Below, one piece after another: positions 21,747 to 29,494 of a stretch of 64,000 nt of DNA. Numbering within the stretch: the first letter of the stretch is position 1; every line of letters starts with the position of its first letter. The translations under genes were made by a program, and so were the position numbers. Where the stretch lies: positions 62,001 through 126,000 of IMG/VR virus record IMGVR_UViG_3300031718_000001; one strand, 5' to 3'. The notes beneath the pieces are model-generated. The model worked only from the letters and a program-made list of their open reading frames with translations. It had not been told where the DNA came from and made no database searches. The DNA comes from a virus.

Positions 21747-22264
21747 ACCCGCAGGAGTACCTTCCTCCCGGCCGCAAGCGCGGGGGCTGACTCCGGCGCT
21801 GGCGCGGGGTGCCACCGGCACTGCCGACTGGCCGGCCGCTAGATCGGGTGCTACTGCCCGGGGCACCCCGCTGCAAGCGTGCTACCCGCCTGGCCGCAGA
21901 ATGCAACCGCCCCGGCCCGTGAGCCGAGGCGGTTGGGATGGTGGACGGGGTTCGGGGATACCCGCACGCTCCGGCCCAAGTTCCCGTATCAGAGGTTGCG
22001 GAGCGACCGTGCGATGGCGCTACCCGTGGCCAGCCCCAGGGCGGCCCCTGGTTGTTGCCTGTGCTTGGCCCTCCTGCGGTGGGCCACAGTTAGCCGCCCG
22101 ACCGGTCGAGAATCCTGCACAGCCGCTGATCTCGCACGTGCCTTAGAGTCCCCGAGGGCGAGGTCTCTTCAGCCACCACCACAGCAGGTGCCCCTGCTGC
22201 TTGCTCAGAAACGTAGCGTGCGCTCCCGGGCTGGCGCAACTTCATTCCCGGTAGGCTGCCCGTC
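21747..22264. other. 518-bp stretch without convincing gene; structured
   Basis: No frame has phage-like composition. It holds a perfect 10-bp long-range stem (21804-21813 with 21862-21871) and an 8-bp hairpin (21904-21911 with 21928-21935) that may terminate transcription. Could be a noncoding RNA, a decayed gene or spacer. Confidence 0.4.
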
Positions 22265-22873
22265 ATGACCACAGACCAGGCGGCCAGCCCGGCCCCCACC
22301 GCATACCCCCAGGCTCACTGGAAGATCGAGCGCGGCGATGGCGACCAGCTCTACCTGAGTATCTCGGTCAGCCCGGTCTACGCAGGCATCACTGATGAGC
22401 CGGCCAGCCCGTCCGTCGGCGAGATCTGGATCAGCTCGCGCGGCCGGATGGTCTGGAACGGCGAGGCGTGGTTCCTGGCCGAGGCTCCTCCGCTGCGCCT
22501 GCCGATGCAGGAAGAGGAGCTGTACGCCCTGGTGCACGGTGCCGACCGGGTGCAGGCCTGGGCGGCGGCAACGGCCGAGGGCACGTTCACCCAGACGCTG
22601 GCCACGGCCGAGCAGGTGCGCACCCACCTCGAAGTCCGCGGCTATGTCGTTATCTCGCGTGACCTGGAGACGCACACCAAGATGGTCAGGGACACGCCCT
22701 GGGCCAACTGGGTCGAGGAAGTCCCCGCCCCGCCCGGCAACAGCGGCATCGCCTGGTTCGTGGACGTGTTCGCGGCCGACGATCCGCAGTTCGGCCAGCT
22801 CTGCCTGGTTCACGGCGTGCAGCGCGTGCCCAGCTCCTACGCCGGCCCGGAGGACCCCGGTGGCGGAGCCTGA
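22265..22873 (+). CDS. hypothetical protein
   Basis: 202 residues, ATG with TAGGCT 7 nt upstream and no ribosome site, probably leaderless. N-terminal beta region includes GEIWISSRGRMVWNGEAWFL, the same short pattern that recurs in the fibre gene at 58372, followed by a helical region. Overlaps the next gene by 14 nt. Function unknown. Confidence 0.6.
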   Translation: MTTDQAASPAPTAYPQAHWKIERGDGDQLYLSISVSPVYAGITDEPASPSVGEIWISSRGRMVWNGEAWFLAEAPPLRLPMQEEELYALVHGADRVQAWAAATAEGTFTQTLATAEQVRTHLEVRGYVVISRDLETHTKMVRDTPWANWVEEVPAPPGNSGIAWFVDVFAADDPQFGQLCLVHGVQRVPSSYAGPEDPGGGA

Positions 22874-23105
22874 GACCACCCGGTTCGCGTTCCGGCTGGA
22901 GAGCGCCGACTTCAGCGAGGTGCTCCGGATCGAGAACCCGCACCACATGGTCGGCCTGGAGATCCCGGTCAACTGGGGCAGCAGGACCGCCACCGGCCGG
23001 ATCGTCCAGGTGGACGGAGACGAGGACGGGATCACGGTCACGATGGAGATCGACCAGCCGCTCGACGTTCCCGGGCCGTGGCCGTACGGTTGCGGGATAG
23101 CGTAG
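22860..23105 (+). CDS. hypothetical beta-rich protein
   Basis: 81 residues, GTG behind ggaggacccc, overlapping the previous gene. Alternating strands and acidic loops (GRIVQVDGDEDGITVTMEID) suggest an SH3-like barrel. No family assigned. Confidence 0.55.
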   Translation: MAEPETTRFAFRLESADFSEVLRIENPHHMVGLEIPVNWGSRTATGRIVQVDGDEDGITVTMEIDQPLDVPGPWPYGCGIA

Positions 23106-23111
23106 CTGCCC

Positions 23112-23558
23112 ATGGTGCCGCGTCCACCTGGCTCCCGGCCTGGCTGGCCCCAGGCGAGCCCGCTTCAGCGCCGGGGGATCAGCCGCACCTGGTACGCCCC
23201 CACTGTCCAGGACCTCATCCGGCTCCTGCGGTATCGAGCCCAGGCCGGGGAGATCTACGCGATCATCGGGGACAACGACCGGGCCGACATCATGGTGCGC
23301 TCCATGGACGCCAGGCCCGACCGGTGGCTCCGGGCCTATACCTACCCGAAGGTCGGGCTGCACGCCGTGGCCGAGTCCGGGCTTATCGCCATGGAGGAGG
23401 TGATGTCCGTTCCCGGCTTCGACCCGGACACCCTCCAGCAGACGGCGGCCGACCGCAACCGGTTCGGGCCGTCACCTGAGTTCTGGCGGATCACGGTGCC
23501 CGACGATGGCTTGCCGGTTGGCTATCCACGTAAGCGCCCGTACCGCGGCCAGCGTTAA
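23112..23558 (+). CDS. hypothetical protein
   Basis: 148 residues, ATG 6 nt after the previous stop; no clear ribosome site, so reinitiation is likely. Basic N-terminus, a central domain with IRLLRYRAQAGEIYAIIGDNDRADIM, and a basic C-terminus. Unknown family. It is the last gene before the repeat-rich noncoding region. Confidence 0.55.
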   Translation: MVPRPPGSRPGWPQASPLQRRGISRTWYAPTVQDLIRLLRYRAQAGEIYAIIGDNDRADIMVRSMDARPDRWLRAYTYPKVGLHAVAESGLIAMEEVMSVPGFDPDTLQQTAADRNRFGPSPEFWRITVPDDGLPVGYPRKRPYRGQR

Positions 23559-24230
23559 GTTACTGGCCGGTAACAAGGCAGCCACAACAACAAGTGCACA
23601 ATAGAAGGTCAAAAACAATAATAGAAAAAGATTTTTTGGACTTTATGTATTTATGAGTTGTTGTAGTTGTGCTCTGGCGGGCCTATACGCGGCTGACCTG
23701 GGACAGTGCACTTGCACTCCGGCCCAGTGCACATGGAGTGCACATGGAGTGCAGAACTGAGGTGCCTAAAATCCTTTCTTACCAGCCAGCAGTGCAATAG
23801 TGCACATCCGGAGGCCGTTTTACGCGCACGCGATCAGTTGGCCCAAAGCTGTAATCAGATGAGCACGCTCTGTTCCTCCCTACGCGGGCGGTCCACAGCC
23901 GTGGATAACCAGTGGACAGCCGACGGCCCGCCCGGCCAGAATTTTTCTCGCGGATAACCCGGGTTTTATGTGCACTTGTGCACTATCGGCTGGTCAGATG
24001 CTATTATTCGAGCGACAGTTCTGCACTTGGATCTGCACTGTGCGCACTGGCGGGTCCAACATGTGCACTGGGCTCGGTGCCGGTATCCTTGGGCGGTCCC
24101 CGCCAATCCTTCCGTTCAGGTTGGTGCGCCTGCATGTTCGTTTGCAAGTTCGTTGGGGTTGCGGTTATTGCTACCGTTTGGTACGAATTGCCATCTATAG
24201 GGGGGCCGGCTCGGCTTGGAGGGTTCTTCG
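23559..24230. other. candidate replication origin / control region with GTGCAC repeats
   Basis: 672 bp without a gene. An AT-rich tract (about 23580-23675) is unusual in this genome. Eight exact GTGCAC palindromes lie at 23594, 23706, 23727, 23738, 23800, 23980, 23988 and 24063, with several TGCACT half-sites. Three DnaA-box-like words (GTCCACA 23891, GTGGATAA 23901, GTGGACA 23912) cluster within 28 bp; GTGGATAA is the complement of TTATCCAC. This looks like an iteron-type origin or a multi-operator control region. Confidence 0.55.
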
Positions 24231-24617
24231 ATGCTGTATGACCCCGCTCGCGCTGCCCGCGTCTGCTACGCGGCGATCAGGCAGCTCCGGGAGGAGCAGG
24301 GGTTCGACAAGGGGCCGGTCTGGCGCCTGCTGGTCGTGGCCGAGCAGGACTGGCTGTGCGAGGCCTGCAACCTCGCCGCCAACGGCTGGATGTCGTACGA
24401 GATCTTCGCCGAGTGGCGCCGCGTCCGCGAGCTGGATGGCTGGCGCCTCGGGCAGGAGATCGACCACGCCAAGAAGACGCATCCTGAGCTGGTGGACTGG
24501 AAGACGCTGCCGGAGGACGTGCAGCAGCGGTACTTCCTGCTCCAGATGATGACCTCTGCGCTGCACCTGGTCGTTCCGCCCGCATTGACCGGTTCGTCAC
24601 CTGTCGCCGCAGTGTGA
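24231..24617 (+). CDS. RyR-domain protein
   Basis: 128 residues, ATG behind ggagggttcttcg. The middle (WRRVRELDGWRLGQEIDHAKKTHPELVDW, given as start and end residues) followed by TLPEDVQQR matches the ryanodine-receptor (RyR) domain pattern of W-x-GW-x-G-x-DxxxKTHPxLVPW. A CEAC pair lies near residue 40. RyR domains occur in phage and defence-linked proteins and may bind nucleotide-derived ligands. It stands alone downstream of the GTGCAC region, which may control it. Confidence 0.65.
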   Translation: MLYDPARAARVCYAAIRQLREEQGFDKGPVWRLLVVAEQDWLCEACNLAANGWMSYEIFAEWRRVRELDGWRLGQEIDHAKKTHPELVDWKTLPEDVQQRYFLLQMMTSALHLVVPPALTGSSPVAAV

Positions 24618-24657
24618 CGTTTTGGCCTACCTGGGCGCTGTGACGTTCTGGTAGGCC
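24613..24657. promoter_or_regulatory. direct and inverted repeats upstream of bldC-like gene
   Basis: TGTGACGTTTTGG (24613) and TGTGACGTTCTGG (24639) are direct repeats 26 bp apart; GGCCTACC (24624) and GGTAGGCC (24650) form a perfect dyad. Confidence 0.5.
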
Positions 24658-24704
24658 CGTATCCGGTACTAGCTGCTGTATCTTTTCTGGGCATACCGTT
24701 GCCC

Positions 24705-24725
24705 ATTGGTGACAATTGTCCCAAT
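24705..24725. promoter_or_regulatory. operator-like dyad before bldC-like gene
   Basis: ATTGG, then GACAATTGTC (itself palindromic), then CCAAT: an imperfect 21-bp palindrome 24 bp before the ATG. Confidence 0.5.
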
Positions 24726-24748
24726 GTCCCCAGGAAAGGTGCAGTTTA

Positions 24749-24970
24749 ATGCAAGTACCTCTTCCGACACTGCCCGCCGAGACTGAGCCGCTGCTCACTC
24801 CGGCGGAGGTGGCGGCGCTCTTCCGGGTTGACCCCAAGACCGTGACAAGGTGGGCGCGATCAGGGAAGGTCCCCTCGATCCGCACGGCTGGCGGCCACCG
24901 GAGATACCGGGAGAGCACGATCAGGGCGATGCTCAACGCGCCCGAGCCAGAGTCCGGCCAGGAAAGCTGA
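24749..24970 (+). CDS. bldC-like: BldC-like small MerR/excisionase-type regulator
   Basis: 73 residues, ATG behind aggaaaggtgcagttta. PLLTPAEVAALFRVDP, KTVTRWARSGKVPSIRT and GGHRRYRESTIRAML follow Streptomyces BldC almost word for word: a winged helix-turn-helix of the MerR/Xis type that binds DNA as a head-to-tail oligomer. In the host BldC delays development by controlling many promoters. A phage copy may reprogramme host genes or serve as a phage repressor or excisionase. An operator-like dyad lies upstream, suggesting autoregulation. Confidence in the fold is high; in role, low. Confidence 0.85.
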   Translation: MQVPLPTLPAETEPLLTPAEVAALFRVDPKTVTRWARSGKVPSIRTAGGHRRYRESTIRAMLNAPEPESGQES

Positions 24971-24993
24971 ATCTCCTGGCCAGAGGGGGGTGA

Positions 24994-25025
24994 CGGCGGC
25001 CAGCTTTCCCGCTTGCGGGCCGCCG
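24994..25025 (+). terminator. hairpin after bldC-like gene
   Basis: CGGCGGCC (24994-25001) pairs with GGCCGCCG (25018-25025). Confidence 0.55.
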
Positions 25026-25043
25026 TACCCGTTCGGGGAGAAG

Positions 25044-25065
25044 TTAGCAAGAAAAGTTGTAATAA
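25044..25065 (+). promoter_or_regulatory. copy 2 of conserved promoter-like element
   Basis: Starts TTAGCAAGAAAAGTTG then TAATAA. It stands just before the tRNA array and is its likeliest promoter. Confidence 0.55.
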
Positions 25066-25106
25066 AACCATTGCCGGCCCGCCAGGGGACTGCTACCTTG
25101 GAAGAC

Positions 25107-25223
25107 ATGACGACCCGATTCAGCGCATCAGCGGACTACCAGCCGAGGAGCTGGCAGCCGATGGTGCATGCGACCACCTGCTCGCTGCCCGAGGCCGGGA
25201 AGCGCCGGAGGCTGCCTGGGTAA
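25107..25223 (+). CDS. possible 38-residue peptide ahead of tRNA array
   Basis: ATG behind cttggaagac, 42 bp after the promoter-like element. Short, basic (GKRRRLPG end). Could be a leader peptide or chance. Confidence 0.35.
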   Translation: MTTRFSASADYQPRSWQPMVHATTCSLPEAGKRRRLPG

Positions 25224-25246
25224 GGACCCCACAGGACCTGATCCAG

Positions 25247-25280
25247 GAGCCGCCAGCGGAGACCCGCAGGCGGCTCTTTC
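25247..25280 (+). terminator. hairpin with T run before tRNA-Trp
   Basis: GAGCCGCC (25247-25254) pairs with GGCGGCTC (25269-25276), followed by tttc. May attenuate entry into the tRNA array. Confidence 0.6.
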
Positions 25281-25300
25281 GTTTCCCACAACTGCACATA

Positions 25301-25375
25301 GGGGCGTAGCTCAGTTTGGTAGAGCCCCGGTCTCCAAAACCGGGTGTCCGCGCGGGTTCGAGCCCTGCCGCCCCT
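25301..25375 (+). tRNA. tRNA-Trp(CCA)
   Basis: Cloverleaf with anticodon loop CTCCAAA and T loop TTCGAGC; acceptor GGGGCGT has one mismatch at its base. First gene of the array. Confidence 0.9.
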
Positions 25376-25717
25376 GCGACCGCCGGCCGAGCGAGAGCGA
25401 CGCGGGCGCATGTCAACTGGATCTTGTCAACTCAACAGCGGAACACAGCGGCGGGCGCCATCCCGCCGCGCGACGTGGCGGAAGATACCCGAGCTACACC
25501 GGGGGTTAAGGGAGTACCCGGCGCCACGTCTGTTTGACTCGGGGCGGCCTGGACGGAAGCTGATAAGGCATGCCGGGCAACCGGACGCCAGGCCGCCCTG
25601 TCAAGACTTTTTGCGCAGGATGCAAGAGGTTTGCATCCTGCGCAAAATGACCGGGGCCGTCGATTATGTCCCGGGTATGCAGGCAGTAAAAGAAGCGGAT
25701 ACAACAACTGCCTGCTC
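25376..25717. other. 342-bp spacer with three strong dyads, no gene
   Basis: Holds GACGTGGCG/CGCCACGTC (25472-25530), GGGCGGCCTGG/CCAGGCCGCCC (25542-25598), a perfect 17-bp hairpin (25609-25625 with 25631-25647) and CAGGCAGT/ACTGCCTG (25680-25714). No coding frame is convincing. The first dyad encloses a TTAA-containing loop reminiscent of a degenerate tRNA-Leu. Confidence 0.6.
25609..25647. terminator. perfect 17-bp hairpin, possibly bidirectional terminator
   Basis: Arms 25609-25625 and 25631-25647, 5-nt loop, T run on one side and A run on the other. Confidence 0.7.
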
Positions 25718-25791
25718 GGGGCCTTAGCTCAGTCGGTACGAGCGCTTGCGTGGCACGCAAGAGGTCACGGGTTCGAGGCCCGTAGGCTCCA
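25718..25791 (+). tRNA. tRNA-Ala(GGC)
   Basis: Anticodon loop GTGGCAC; acceptor carries the G3-T70 pair diagnostic for alanine. Confidence 0.9.
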
Positions 25792-25931
25792 CAGGGCATC
25801 CGTCCGGCCGGGCGGTGCCTGAATATGGGCAGGATGGGCCGCGTTCAGGCGGCCTGGCGGAAACGGCAGCAGGGCGTGCTGGACAACGCACTGCTCCGGA
25901 CATCCTGGGGCCGGAGGGTACCTGGCACAGC

Positions 25932-26004
25932 GGGGCTATGGCGCAGTTGGTAGCGCGCTTCCTTCGCAACGAAGAGGCCGCCGGTTCGATCCCGGCTAGC
26001 TCCA
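25932..26004 (+). tRNA. tRNA-Ala(CGC)
   Basis: Anticodon loop TTCGCAA; G3-T70 pair present; one mismatch at the foot of the anticodon stem. Confidence 0.88.
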
Positions 26005-26134
26005 CGTGGTGAGCCGTGGCACGGCATCCGACGGGGTTGATCGCCCCGCGCAGGCTGATCACCTGCGTCAGCAAGGTAACCGGCATATCCGGGCGCGAAT
26101 CCCAGCGCCCCGGCCGGAGCAACTCACCACTCCA

Positions 26135-26208
26135 CGGGACGTAGCGCAGTCTGGCAGCGCGCCTGCCTTGGGCGCAGGAGGTCGCCGGTTCGGATCCGGC
26201 CGTCCCGA
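26135..26208 (+). tRNA. tRNA-Pro(TGG)
   Basis: Anticodon loop CTTGGGC; T loop TTCGGAT has G at position 58. Confidence 0.9.
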
Positions 26209-26268
26209 CAGCGCCCCGGGGTACGGTGATTACTTGTGCGTCCGCCAGGCGATCACGGAGTGTTCGGG

Positions 26269-27564
26269 ATGTCATCAGTTCTCAGGTCAGTCACGGGCTG
26301 GAAGGATCTCTGCCACCCGGGTAAGCGCCGTCTACAGCCCCAGGACCGGTCAATGGCCGGGCCGCTGGTGGCCGCGCCCTTCGAGCTTTCGGAGTTCCCT
26401 CCGGTCCCTGAATCGAGCCAGCTTCCCCCGCTCAACCCGGACCTGATCACCGGCTCCCTGGGCAGCATGACTGCCGGCCCTCAGACGTGCGCCGGAGACT
26501 TCTACGGCTACCTGTTCGCCGCCCAGCCGGGCCTGCGGGGGATGTTCCCGCCGCAGATGTCCGTGCAGAACGAGCGGCTGTTCGGCGCGCTCGTACGGAT
26601 TGTGAGCCTGCTAGATAAGCCGTACCTGCTGGCGGGCTACCTCGCCCAGCTCGGCGCCGACCACCGGAAATACGGCGTCTCCCCCGAGCACTACATGCCG
26701 GTGGGCGACGCGCTCATCCGGGCGCTGCGCCGCCACTGCAAGACATGGGACGAGTCCACCGAGCGCGCCTGGATGACGGCCTACTCCATGGCCGCGGACA
26801 TGATGATCACCGGGGCCGAGGCCCAGACCGGGCCGGCCGCCTGGCGCTGCCAGGTCGTCAAGCACGAGCGCCGCACCCACGACCTGGCCGTCGTCACGGT
26901 ACGGCCTGATCAGCCGCTGCCCTACGAGGCCGGCCAGTACGTGACGGTGCAGACCCCGCGCTGGCCCCAGGTCTGGCGGCACTTCTCGGTCGCCAACGCC
27001 CCGGCCGCTGACGGGCTGATCGACCTGCACATCCGGGCCGTGCCGGCCGGGTGGGTGAGCAATACCCTGGTCTCGCTGACCTCGCCGGGCGACGAGATCC
27101 TGCTCGGCCCGGCTGCCGGGGAGATGACGGCAGGCCACGCGAACGGCAGCGACCTGGTGTGCGTCGCGGGCGGCACGGGCCTGGCCCCGCTCCGGGCGAT
27201 TGTCGAAGATGTGCTGCGCAGCGATGAGGAGAACGTCGCGGCGGGCACGGGCGTGCGGCGCAACATCAGCCTGTTCCACGGCGCTCGCGATCCCCTCGGC
27301 TTCTACGACATGCCTCACCTTCGCGAGCTGTCCTCGTTCTACCCGTGGTTCCAGGTGGTGCCGGTTATCTCCGGCGATCACGATTTCGGCGGTCTCCGGG
27401 GCAATGTGGCTGAAATAGCCGTAAAGCATGGCGATTGGAGCGAACGGCATGCATTCATCTCGGGGCCGGAGGGAATGGTCCGGGATGCCGTTCTCGGCTT
27501 CCAGGCGGCTGAGGTGCCTGATGCACAGGTGCATTACGACGGCATCGAGGTGGGAGATGCATGA
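26269..27564 (+). CDS. globin-coupled FAD/NAD(P)H reductase (flavohaemoglobin type)
   Basis: 431 residues from ATG 26269 (cggag 8 nt upstream); GTG 26236 and ATG 26353 are alternatives. A globin domain (about 55-185) has a DFYGYLF motif with the distal B10 Tyr (Y79) and DHRKYGV with the proximal haem His (H132). An FAD-binding reductase domain follows, with RHFS (237-240), then an NAD(P)H domain with GGTGLAP (301-307). This is the architecture of flavohaemoglobins, which use NAD(P)H to turn NO and O2 into nitrate. The ATGA overlap with the NOS gene means both are made together: it may feed electrons to NOS, detoxify surplus NO, or both. It begins 61 bp after a tRNA-Pro, without a visible terminator. 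Confidence 0.88.
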   Translation: MSSVLRSVTGWKDLCHPGKRRLQPQDRSMAGPLVAAPFELSEFPPVPESSQLPPLNPDLITGSLGSMTAGPQTCAGDFYGYLFAAQPGLRGMFPPQMSVQNERLFGALVRIVSLLDKPYLLAGYLAQLGADHRKYGVSPEHYMPVGDALIRALRRHCKTWDESTERAWMTAYSMAADMMITGAEAQTGPAAWRCQVVKHERRTHDLAVVTVRPDQPLPYEAGQYVTVQTPRWPQVWRHFSVANAPAADGLIDLHIRAVPAGWVSNTLVSLTSPGDEILLGPAAGEMTAGHANGSDLVCVAGGTGLAPLRAIVEDVLRSDEENVAAGTGVRRNISLFHGARDPLGFYDMPHLRELSSFYPWFQVVPVISGDHDFGGLRGNVAEIAVKHGDWSERHAFISGPEGMVRDAVLGFQAAEVPDAQVHYDGIEVGDA

Positions 27565-28691
27565 CTCTGCGCGTGTTTCCCAGGCGCGTCCCGCAGGCTG
27601 GCGCGGCCGTGCTGGCCGAGGCCGAGATGTTCCTGGCTGAGTTCTACGCCGCCTGTCCTGCACCCGGTGAGGCATCCGCGCGGATGGCCCAGGTCCGCGA
27701 GTCCGTGCTCGCCACCGGCACCTACGAGCACACGCCGGAGGAGCTGGAGTACGCCGCCAGGATCGCCTGGCGGAACGCGGCCAGGTGCTCGGGGCGGGAC
27801 AAGTGGCGGACCCTGCGAGTGCGCGACTGCCGGACGGTATCGGACCCCAAGCAGGTCGCCGACGAGACCGTCGCCCACCTGCGCACTGCCACCAGCCACG
27901 GCCGGGTGCGATCCTGGATCACGGTGTTCGCCCCGGACAGGCCCGGTAATCCCGGCCCGCGGATCATCAACGGGCAGGCCGTCCGGTACGCCGGCTACCG
28001 CCAGCCGGACGGCGTGACCGGGGATCCGGTCAACGTGGCCCTGACCGACCTGGCGGTCAGTCTCGGCTGGCGGGGCCGCGGCGGGCGGTTCGACGTGCTG
28101 CCCCTCATAACTATGGACGGCAGCGGGGAGCTGTGCTGGTCGGACGTGCCGCCCGATGCGGTGCTGGAGGTCCCGATCAGCCACCCGGACTTCCGGTGGT
28201 TCAGCAAGCTCGGGCTGCGCTGGTACGCCATTCCGGTGATCACCGACATGTACCTGGAAGCCGGCGGCATACGCTATCCGTGCGCGCCGTTCAACGGCTG
28301 GTACCAGGCGAGCACAGAGGTCGGAGTCCGGAACCTCGGCGACGAGACCCGCTACAACGTCCTCCCCGATGTGGCCAGGGGCATGAAGCTGGACATGTCA
28401 TCGCCGAGCACGTTCTGGATGGACCGGGCCGCGGTCGAGCTGGCCGTGGCCGTCCATCACAGCTACCGCCGGGCCGGCGTAGTGGTCACCGACCACCAGG
28501 CCGAGACACGCAGGTTCGCCCACTGGGCTGCCCGGGAGGGCGAGGCCGGGCGCGAGGTGCCGGCGGACTGGGCGTGGATCGTCCCGCCAGTCAGCGGCAG
28601 CACGACCCCCGTGTTCCACCAGGAGTATCAGGCCGCGGTGCTGAAGCCCGGCTACTTCAGGCACGAGGATGGCCCGCTGATCAGCGGGTGA
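27561..28691 (+). CDS. nos: nitric oxide synthase oxygenase
   Basis: 376 residues, the usual size of bacterial NOS. ATG overlaps the upstream TGA (ATGA). IAWRNAARCSGR (residues 68-79) holds the haem-ligand Cys76 and the stacking Trp70; PFNGWYQASTEVGVRN (243-258) holds the substrate-binding Glu253; DWAWIVPP (336-343) gives the pterin-stacking tryptophans; HQEY and KPGYF lie near the C-terminus. It would oxidise L-arginine to citrulline and NO using O2 and electrons from a reductase, here perhaps the adjacent gene. Compared with the remembered GWYMGTE pattern, one extra residue lies between GWY and TE. The stop codon is directly followed by tRNA-Pro. Confidence 0.93.
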   Translation: MTLRVFPRRVPQAGAAVLAEAEMFLAEFYAACPAPGEASARMAQVRESVLATGTYEHTPEELEYAARIAWRNAARCSGRDKWRTLRVRDCRTVSDPKQVADETVAHLRTATSHGRVRSWITVFAPDRPGNPGPRIINGQAVRYAGYRQPDGVTGDPVNVALTDLAVSLGWRGRGGRFDVLPLITMDGSGELCWSDVPPDAVLEVPISHPDFRWFSKLGLRWYAIPVITDMYLEAGGIRYPCAPFNGWYQASTEVGVRNLGDETRYNVLPDVARGMKLDMSSPSTFWMDRAAVELAVAVHHSYRRAGVVVTDHQAETRRFAHWAAREGEAGREVPADWAWIVPPVSGSTTPVFHQEYQAAVLKPGYFRHEDGPLISG

Positions 28692-28765
28692 CGGGACATG
28701 GCGCAGTCCGGCAGCGCGCGTGCTCGGGGAGCACGAGGTCGTCAGTTCAAATCTGGCTGTCCCGA
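28692..28765 (+). tRNA. tRNA-Pro(GGG), C33
   Basis: Anticodon loop TCGGGGA: position 33 is C. Begins on the base after the NOS stop codon. Confidence 0.82.
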
Positions 28766-29110
28766 CGGAGCCGGATGTACACCGGCTTGCTGGAGCCCGG
28801 CCTTGCTAACCGGGTGCGGTGCTGAGTGTTAGCAGCACGGTGATCCGGCTGGGCGGCAGCGCCGTCCGATGGTGATCCAGGGACGATGCGAGGTCGTCGG
28901 CACCACTGACTGAGGTTCGGTACACGGCTGCGGGTAGAGGGCAGAAGGCGCTGCCACCCCTCGCAAGGGGGAGACTCCCGTTCGATTCGAGGATCGCCGC
29001 AGACGCAGTGGCCGCGTTTCCCTAGCAAGCGGAGGCGAAAACCGCAGGACGGCAGAAGCTTGCAGGTGGCCAGGGTGGTATAGCCGCGCGGCACTACCCT
29101 GGCGCCGATT
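28766..29110. other. 345-bp spacer, tRNA-like element and hairpins
   Basis: AGCCGGAT (28769-28776) pairs with ATCCGGCT (28843-28850) enclosing 82 nt with TTGCTAA in a loop, like a degenerate tRNA-Ser(GCT) lacking a T loop. A second segment (about 28930-29003) holds short hairpins; GCCAGGGT/ACCCTGGC lies at 29069-29103. No protein gene is convincing. Confidence 0.45.
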
Positions 29111-29184
29111 CGGGCTGTAGCGCAGCTTGGCAGCGCGCCGCGTTCGGGACGCGGAGGCCGCCGGTTCAACTCCGGCCAGCCCGA
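29111..29184 (+). tRNA. tRNA-Pro(CGG)
   Basis: Anticodon loop TTCGGGA; perfect CGGGCTG/CAGCCCG acceptor. Confidence 0.92.
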
Positions 29185-29223
29185 CCTAAGATCTGAGACA
29201 GACTGCTGGCGGAGGGAAGCGCG

Positions 29224-29430
29224 ATGTGGCTGTTCGAGGCCCTGACGGTCCTGGTGGCGGGCGGGGCAGTGAGCCTGTACCTGCTCCTGCTGTTCTGGGG
29301 CGTTGTCATTTTCGGCATGCGGGCGCGCGAGATTCCTGCCCTGGCCTGGAGCATGGTCGCCGGCTGGGAGCAGCAGAACCGGCTCAAGGCCATCCTGGCA
29401 GCCAGGAAAGGTACGAACGCGGTCAGGTAG
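29224..29430 (+). CDS. small single-pass membrane protein
   Basis: 68 residues, ATG behind ggagggaagcgcg. Residues 8-32 are a hydrophobic helix, then a basic amphipathic tail. Its last 10 nt run into tRNA-Phe, so the stop codon lies in the tRNA acceptor arm. Embedded in the tRNA array; role unknown. Confidence 0.6.
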   Translation: MWLFEALTVLVAGGAVSLYLLLLFWGVVIFGMRAREIPALAWSMVAGWEQQNRLKAILAARKGTNAVR

Positions 29431-29494
29431 CTCAGTCGGTACGAGCGCCTGCCTGAAAAGCAGGAGGTCGCCGGTTCGATGCCGGCCCTGACCA
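29421..29494 (+). tRNA. tRNA-Phe(GAA)
   Basis: Anticodon loop CTGAAAA; acceptor GGTCAGG/CCTGACC. Overlaps the end of the preceding gene. Confidence 0.93.

Noticed and set aside
21750-22170. tmRNA (5' gggggctga and 3' ttcagccacc)
   Set aside because: The ends do not pair as a proper 7-bp acceptor, there is no normal T arm and no tag reading frame.
25472-25530. tRNA-Leu(TAA)
   Set aside because: Only 59 nt between stem ends, no T loop; kept as a dyad only.
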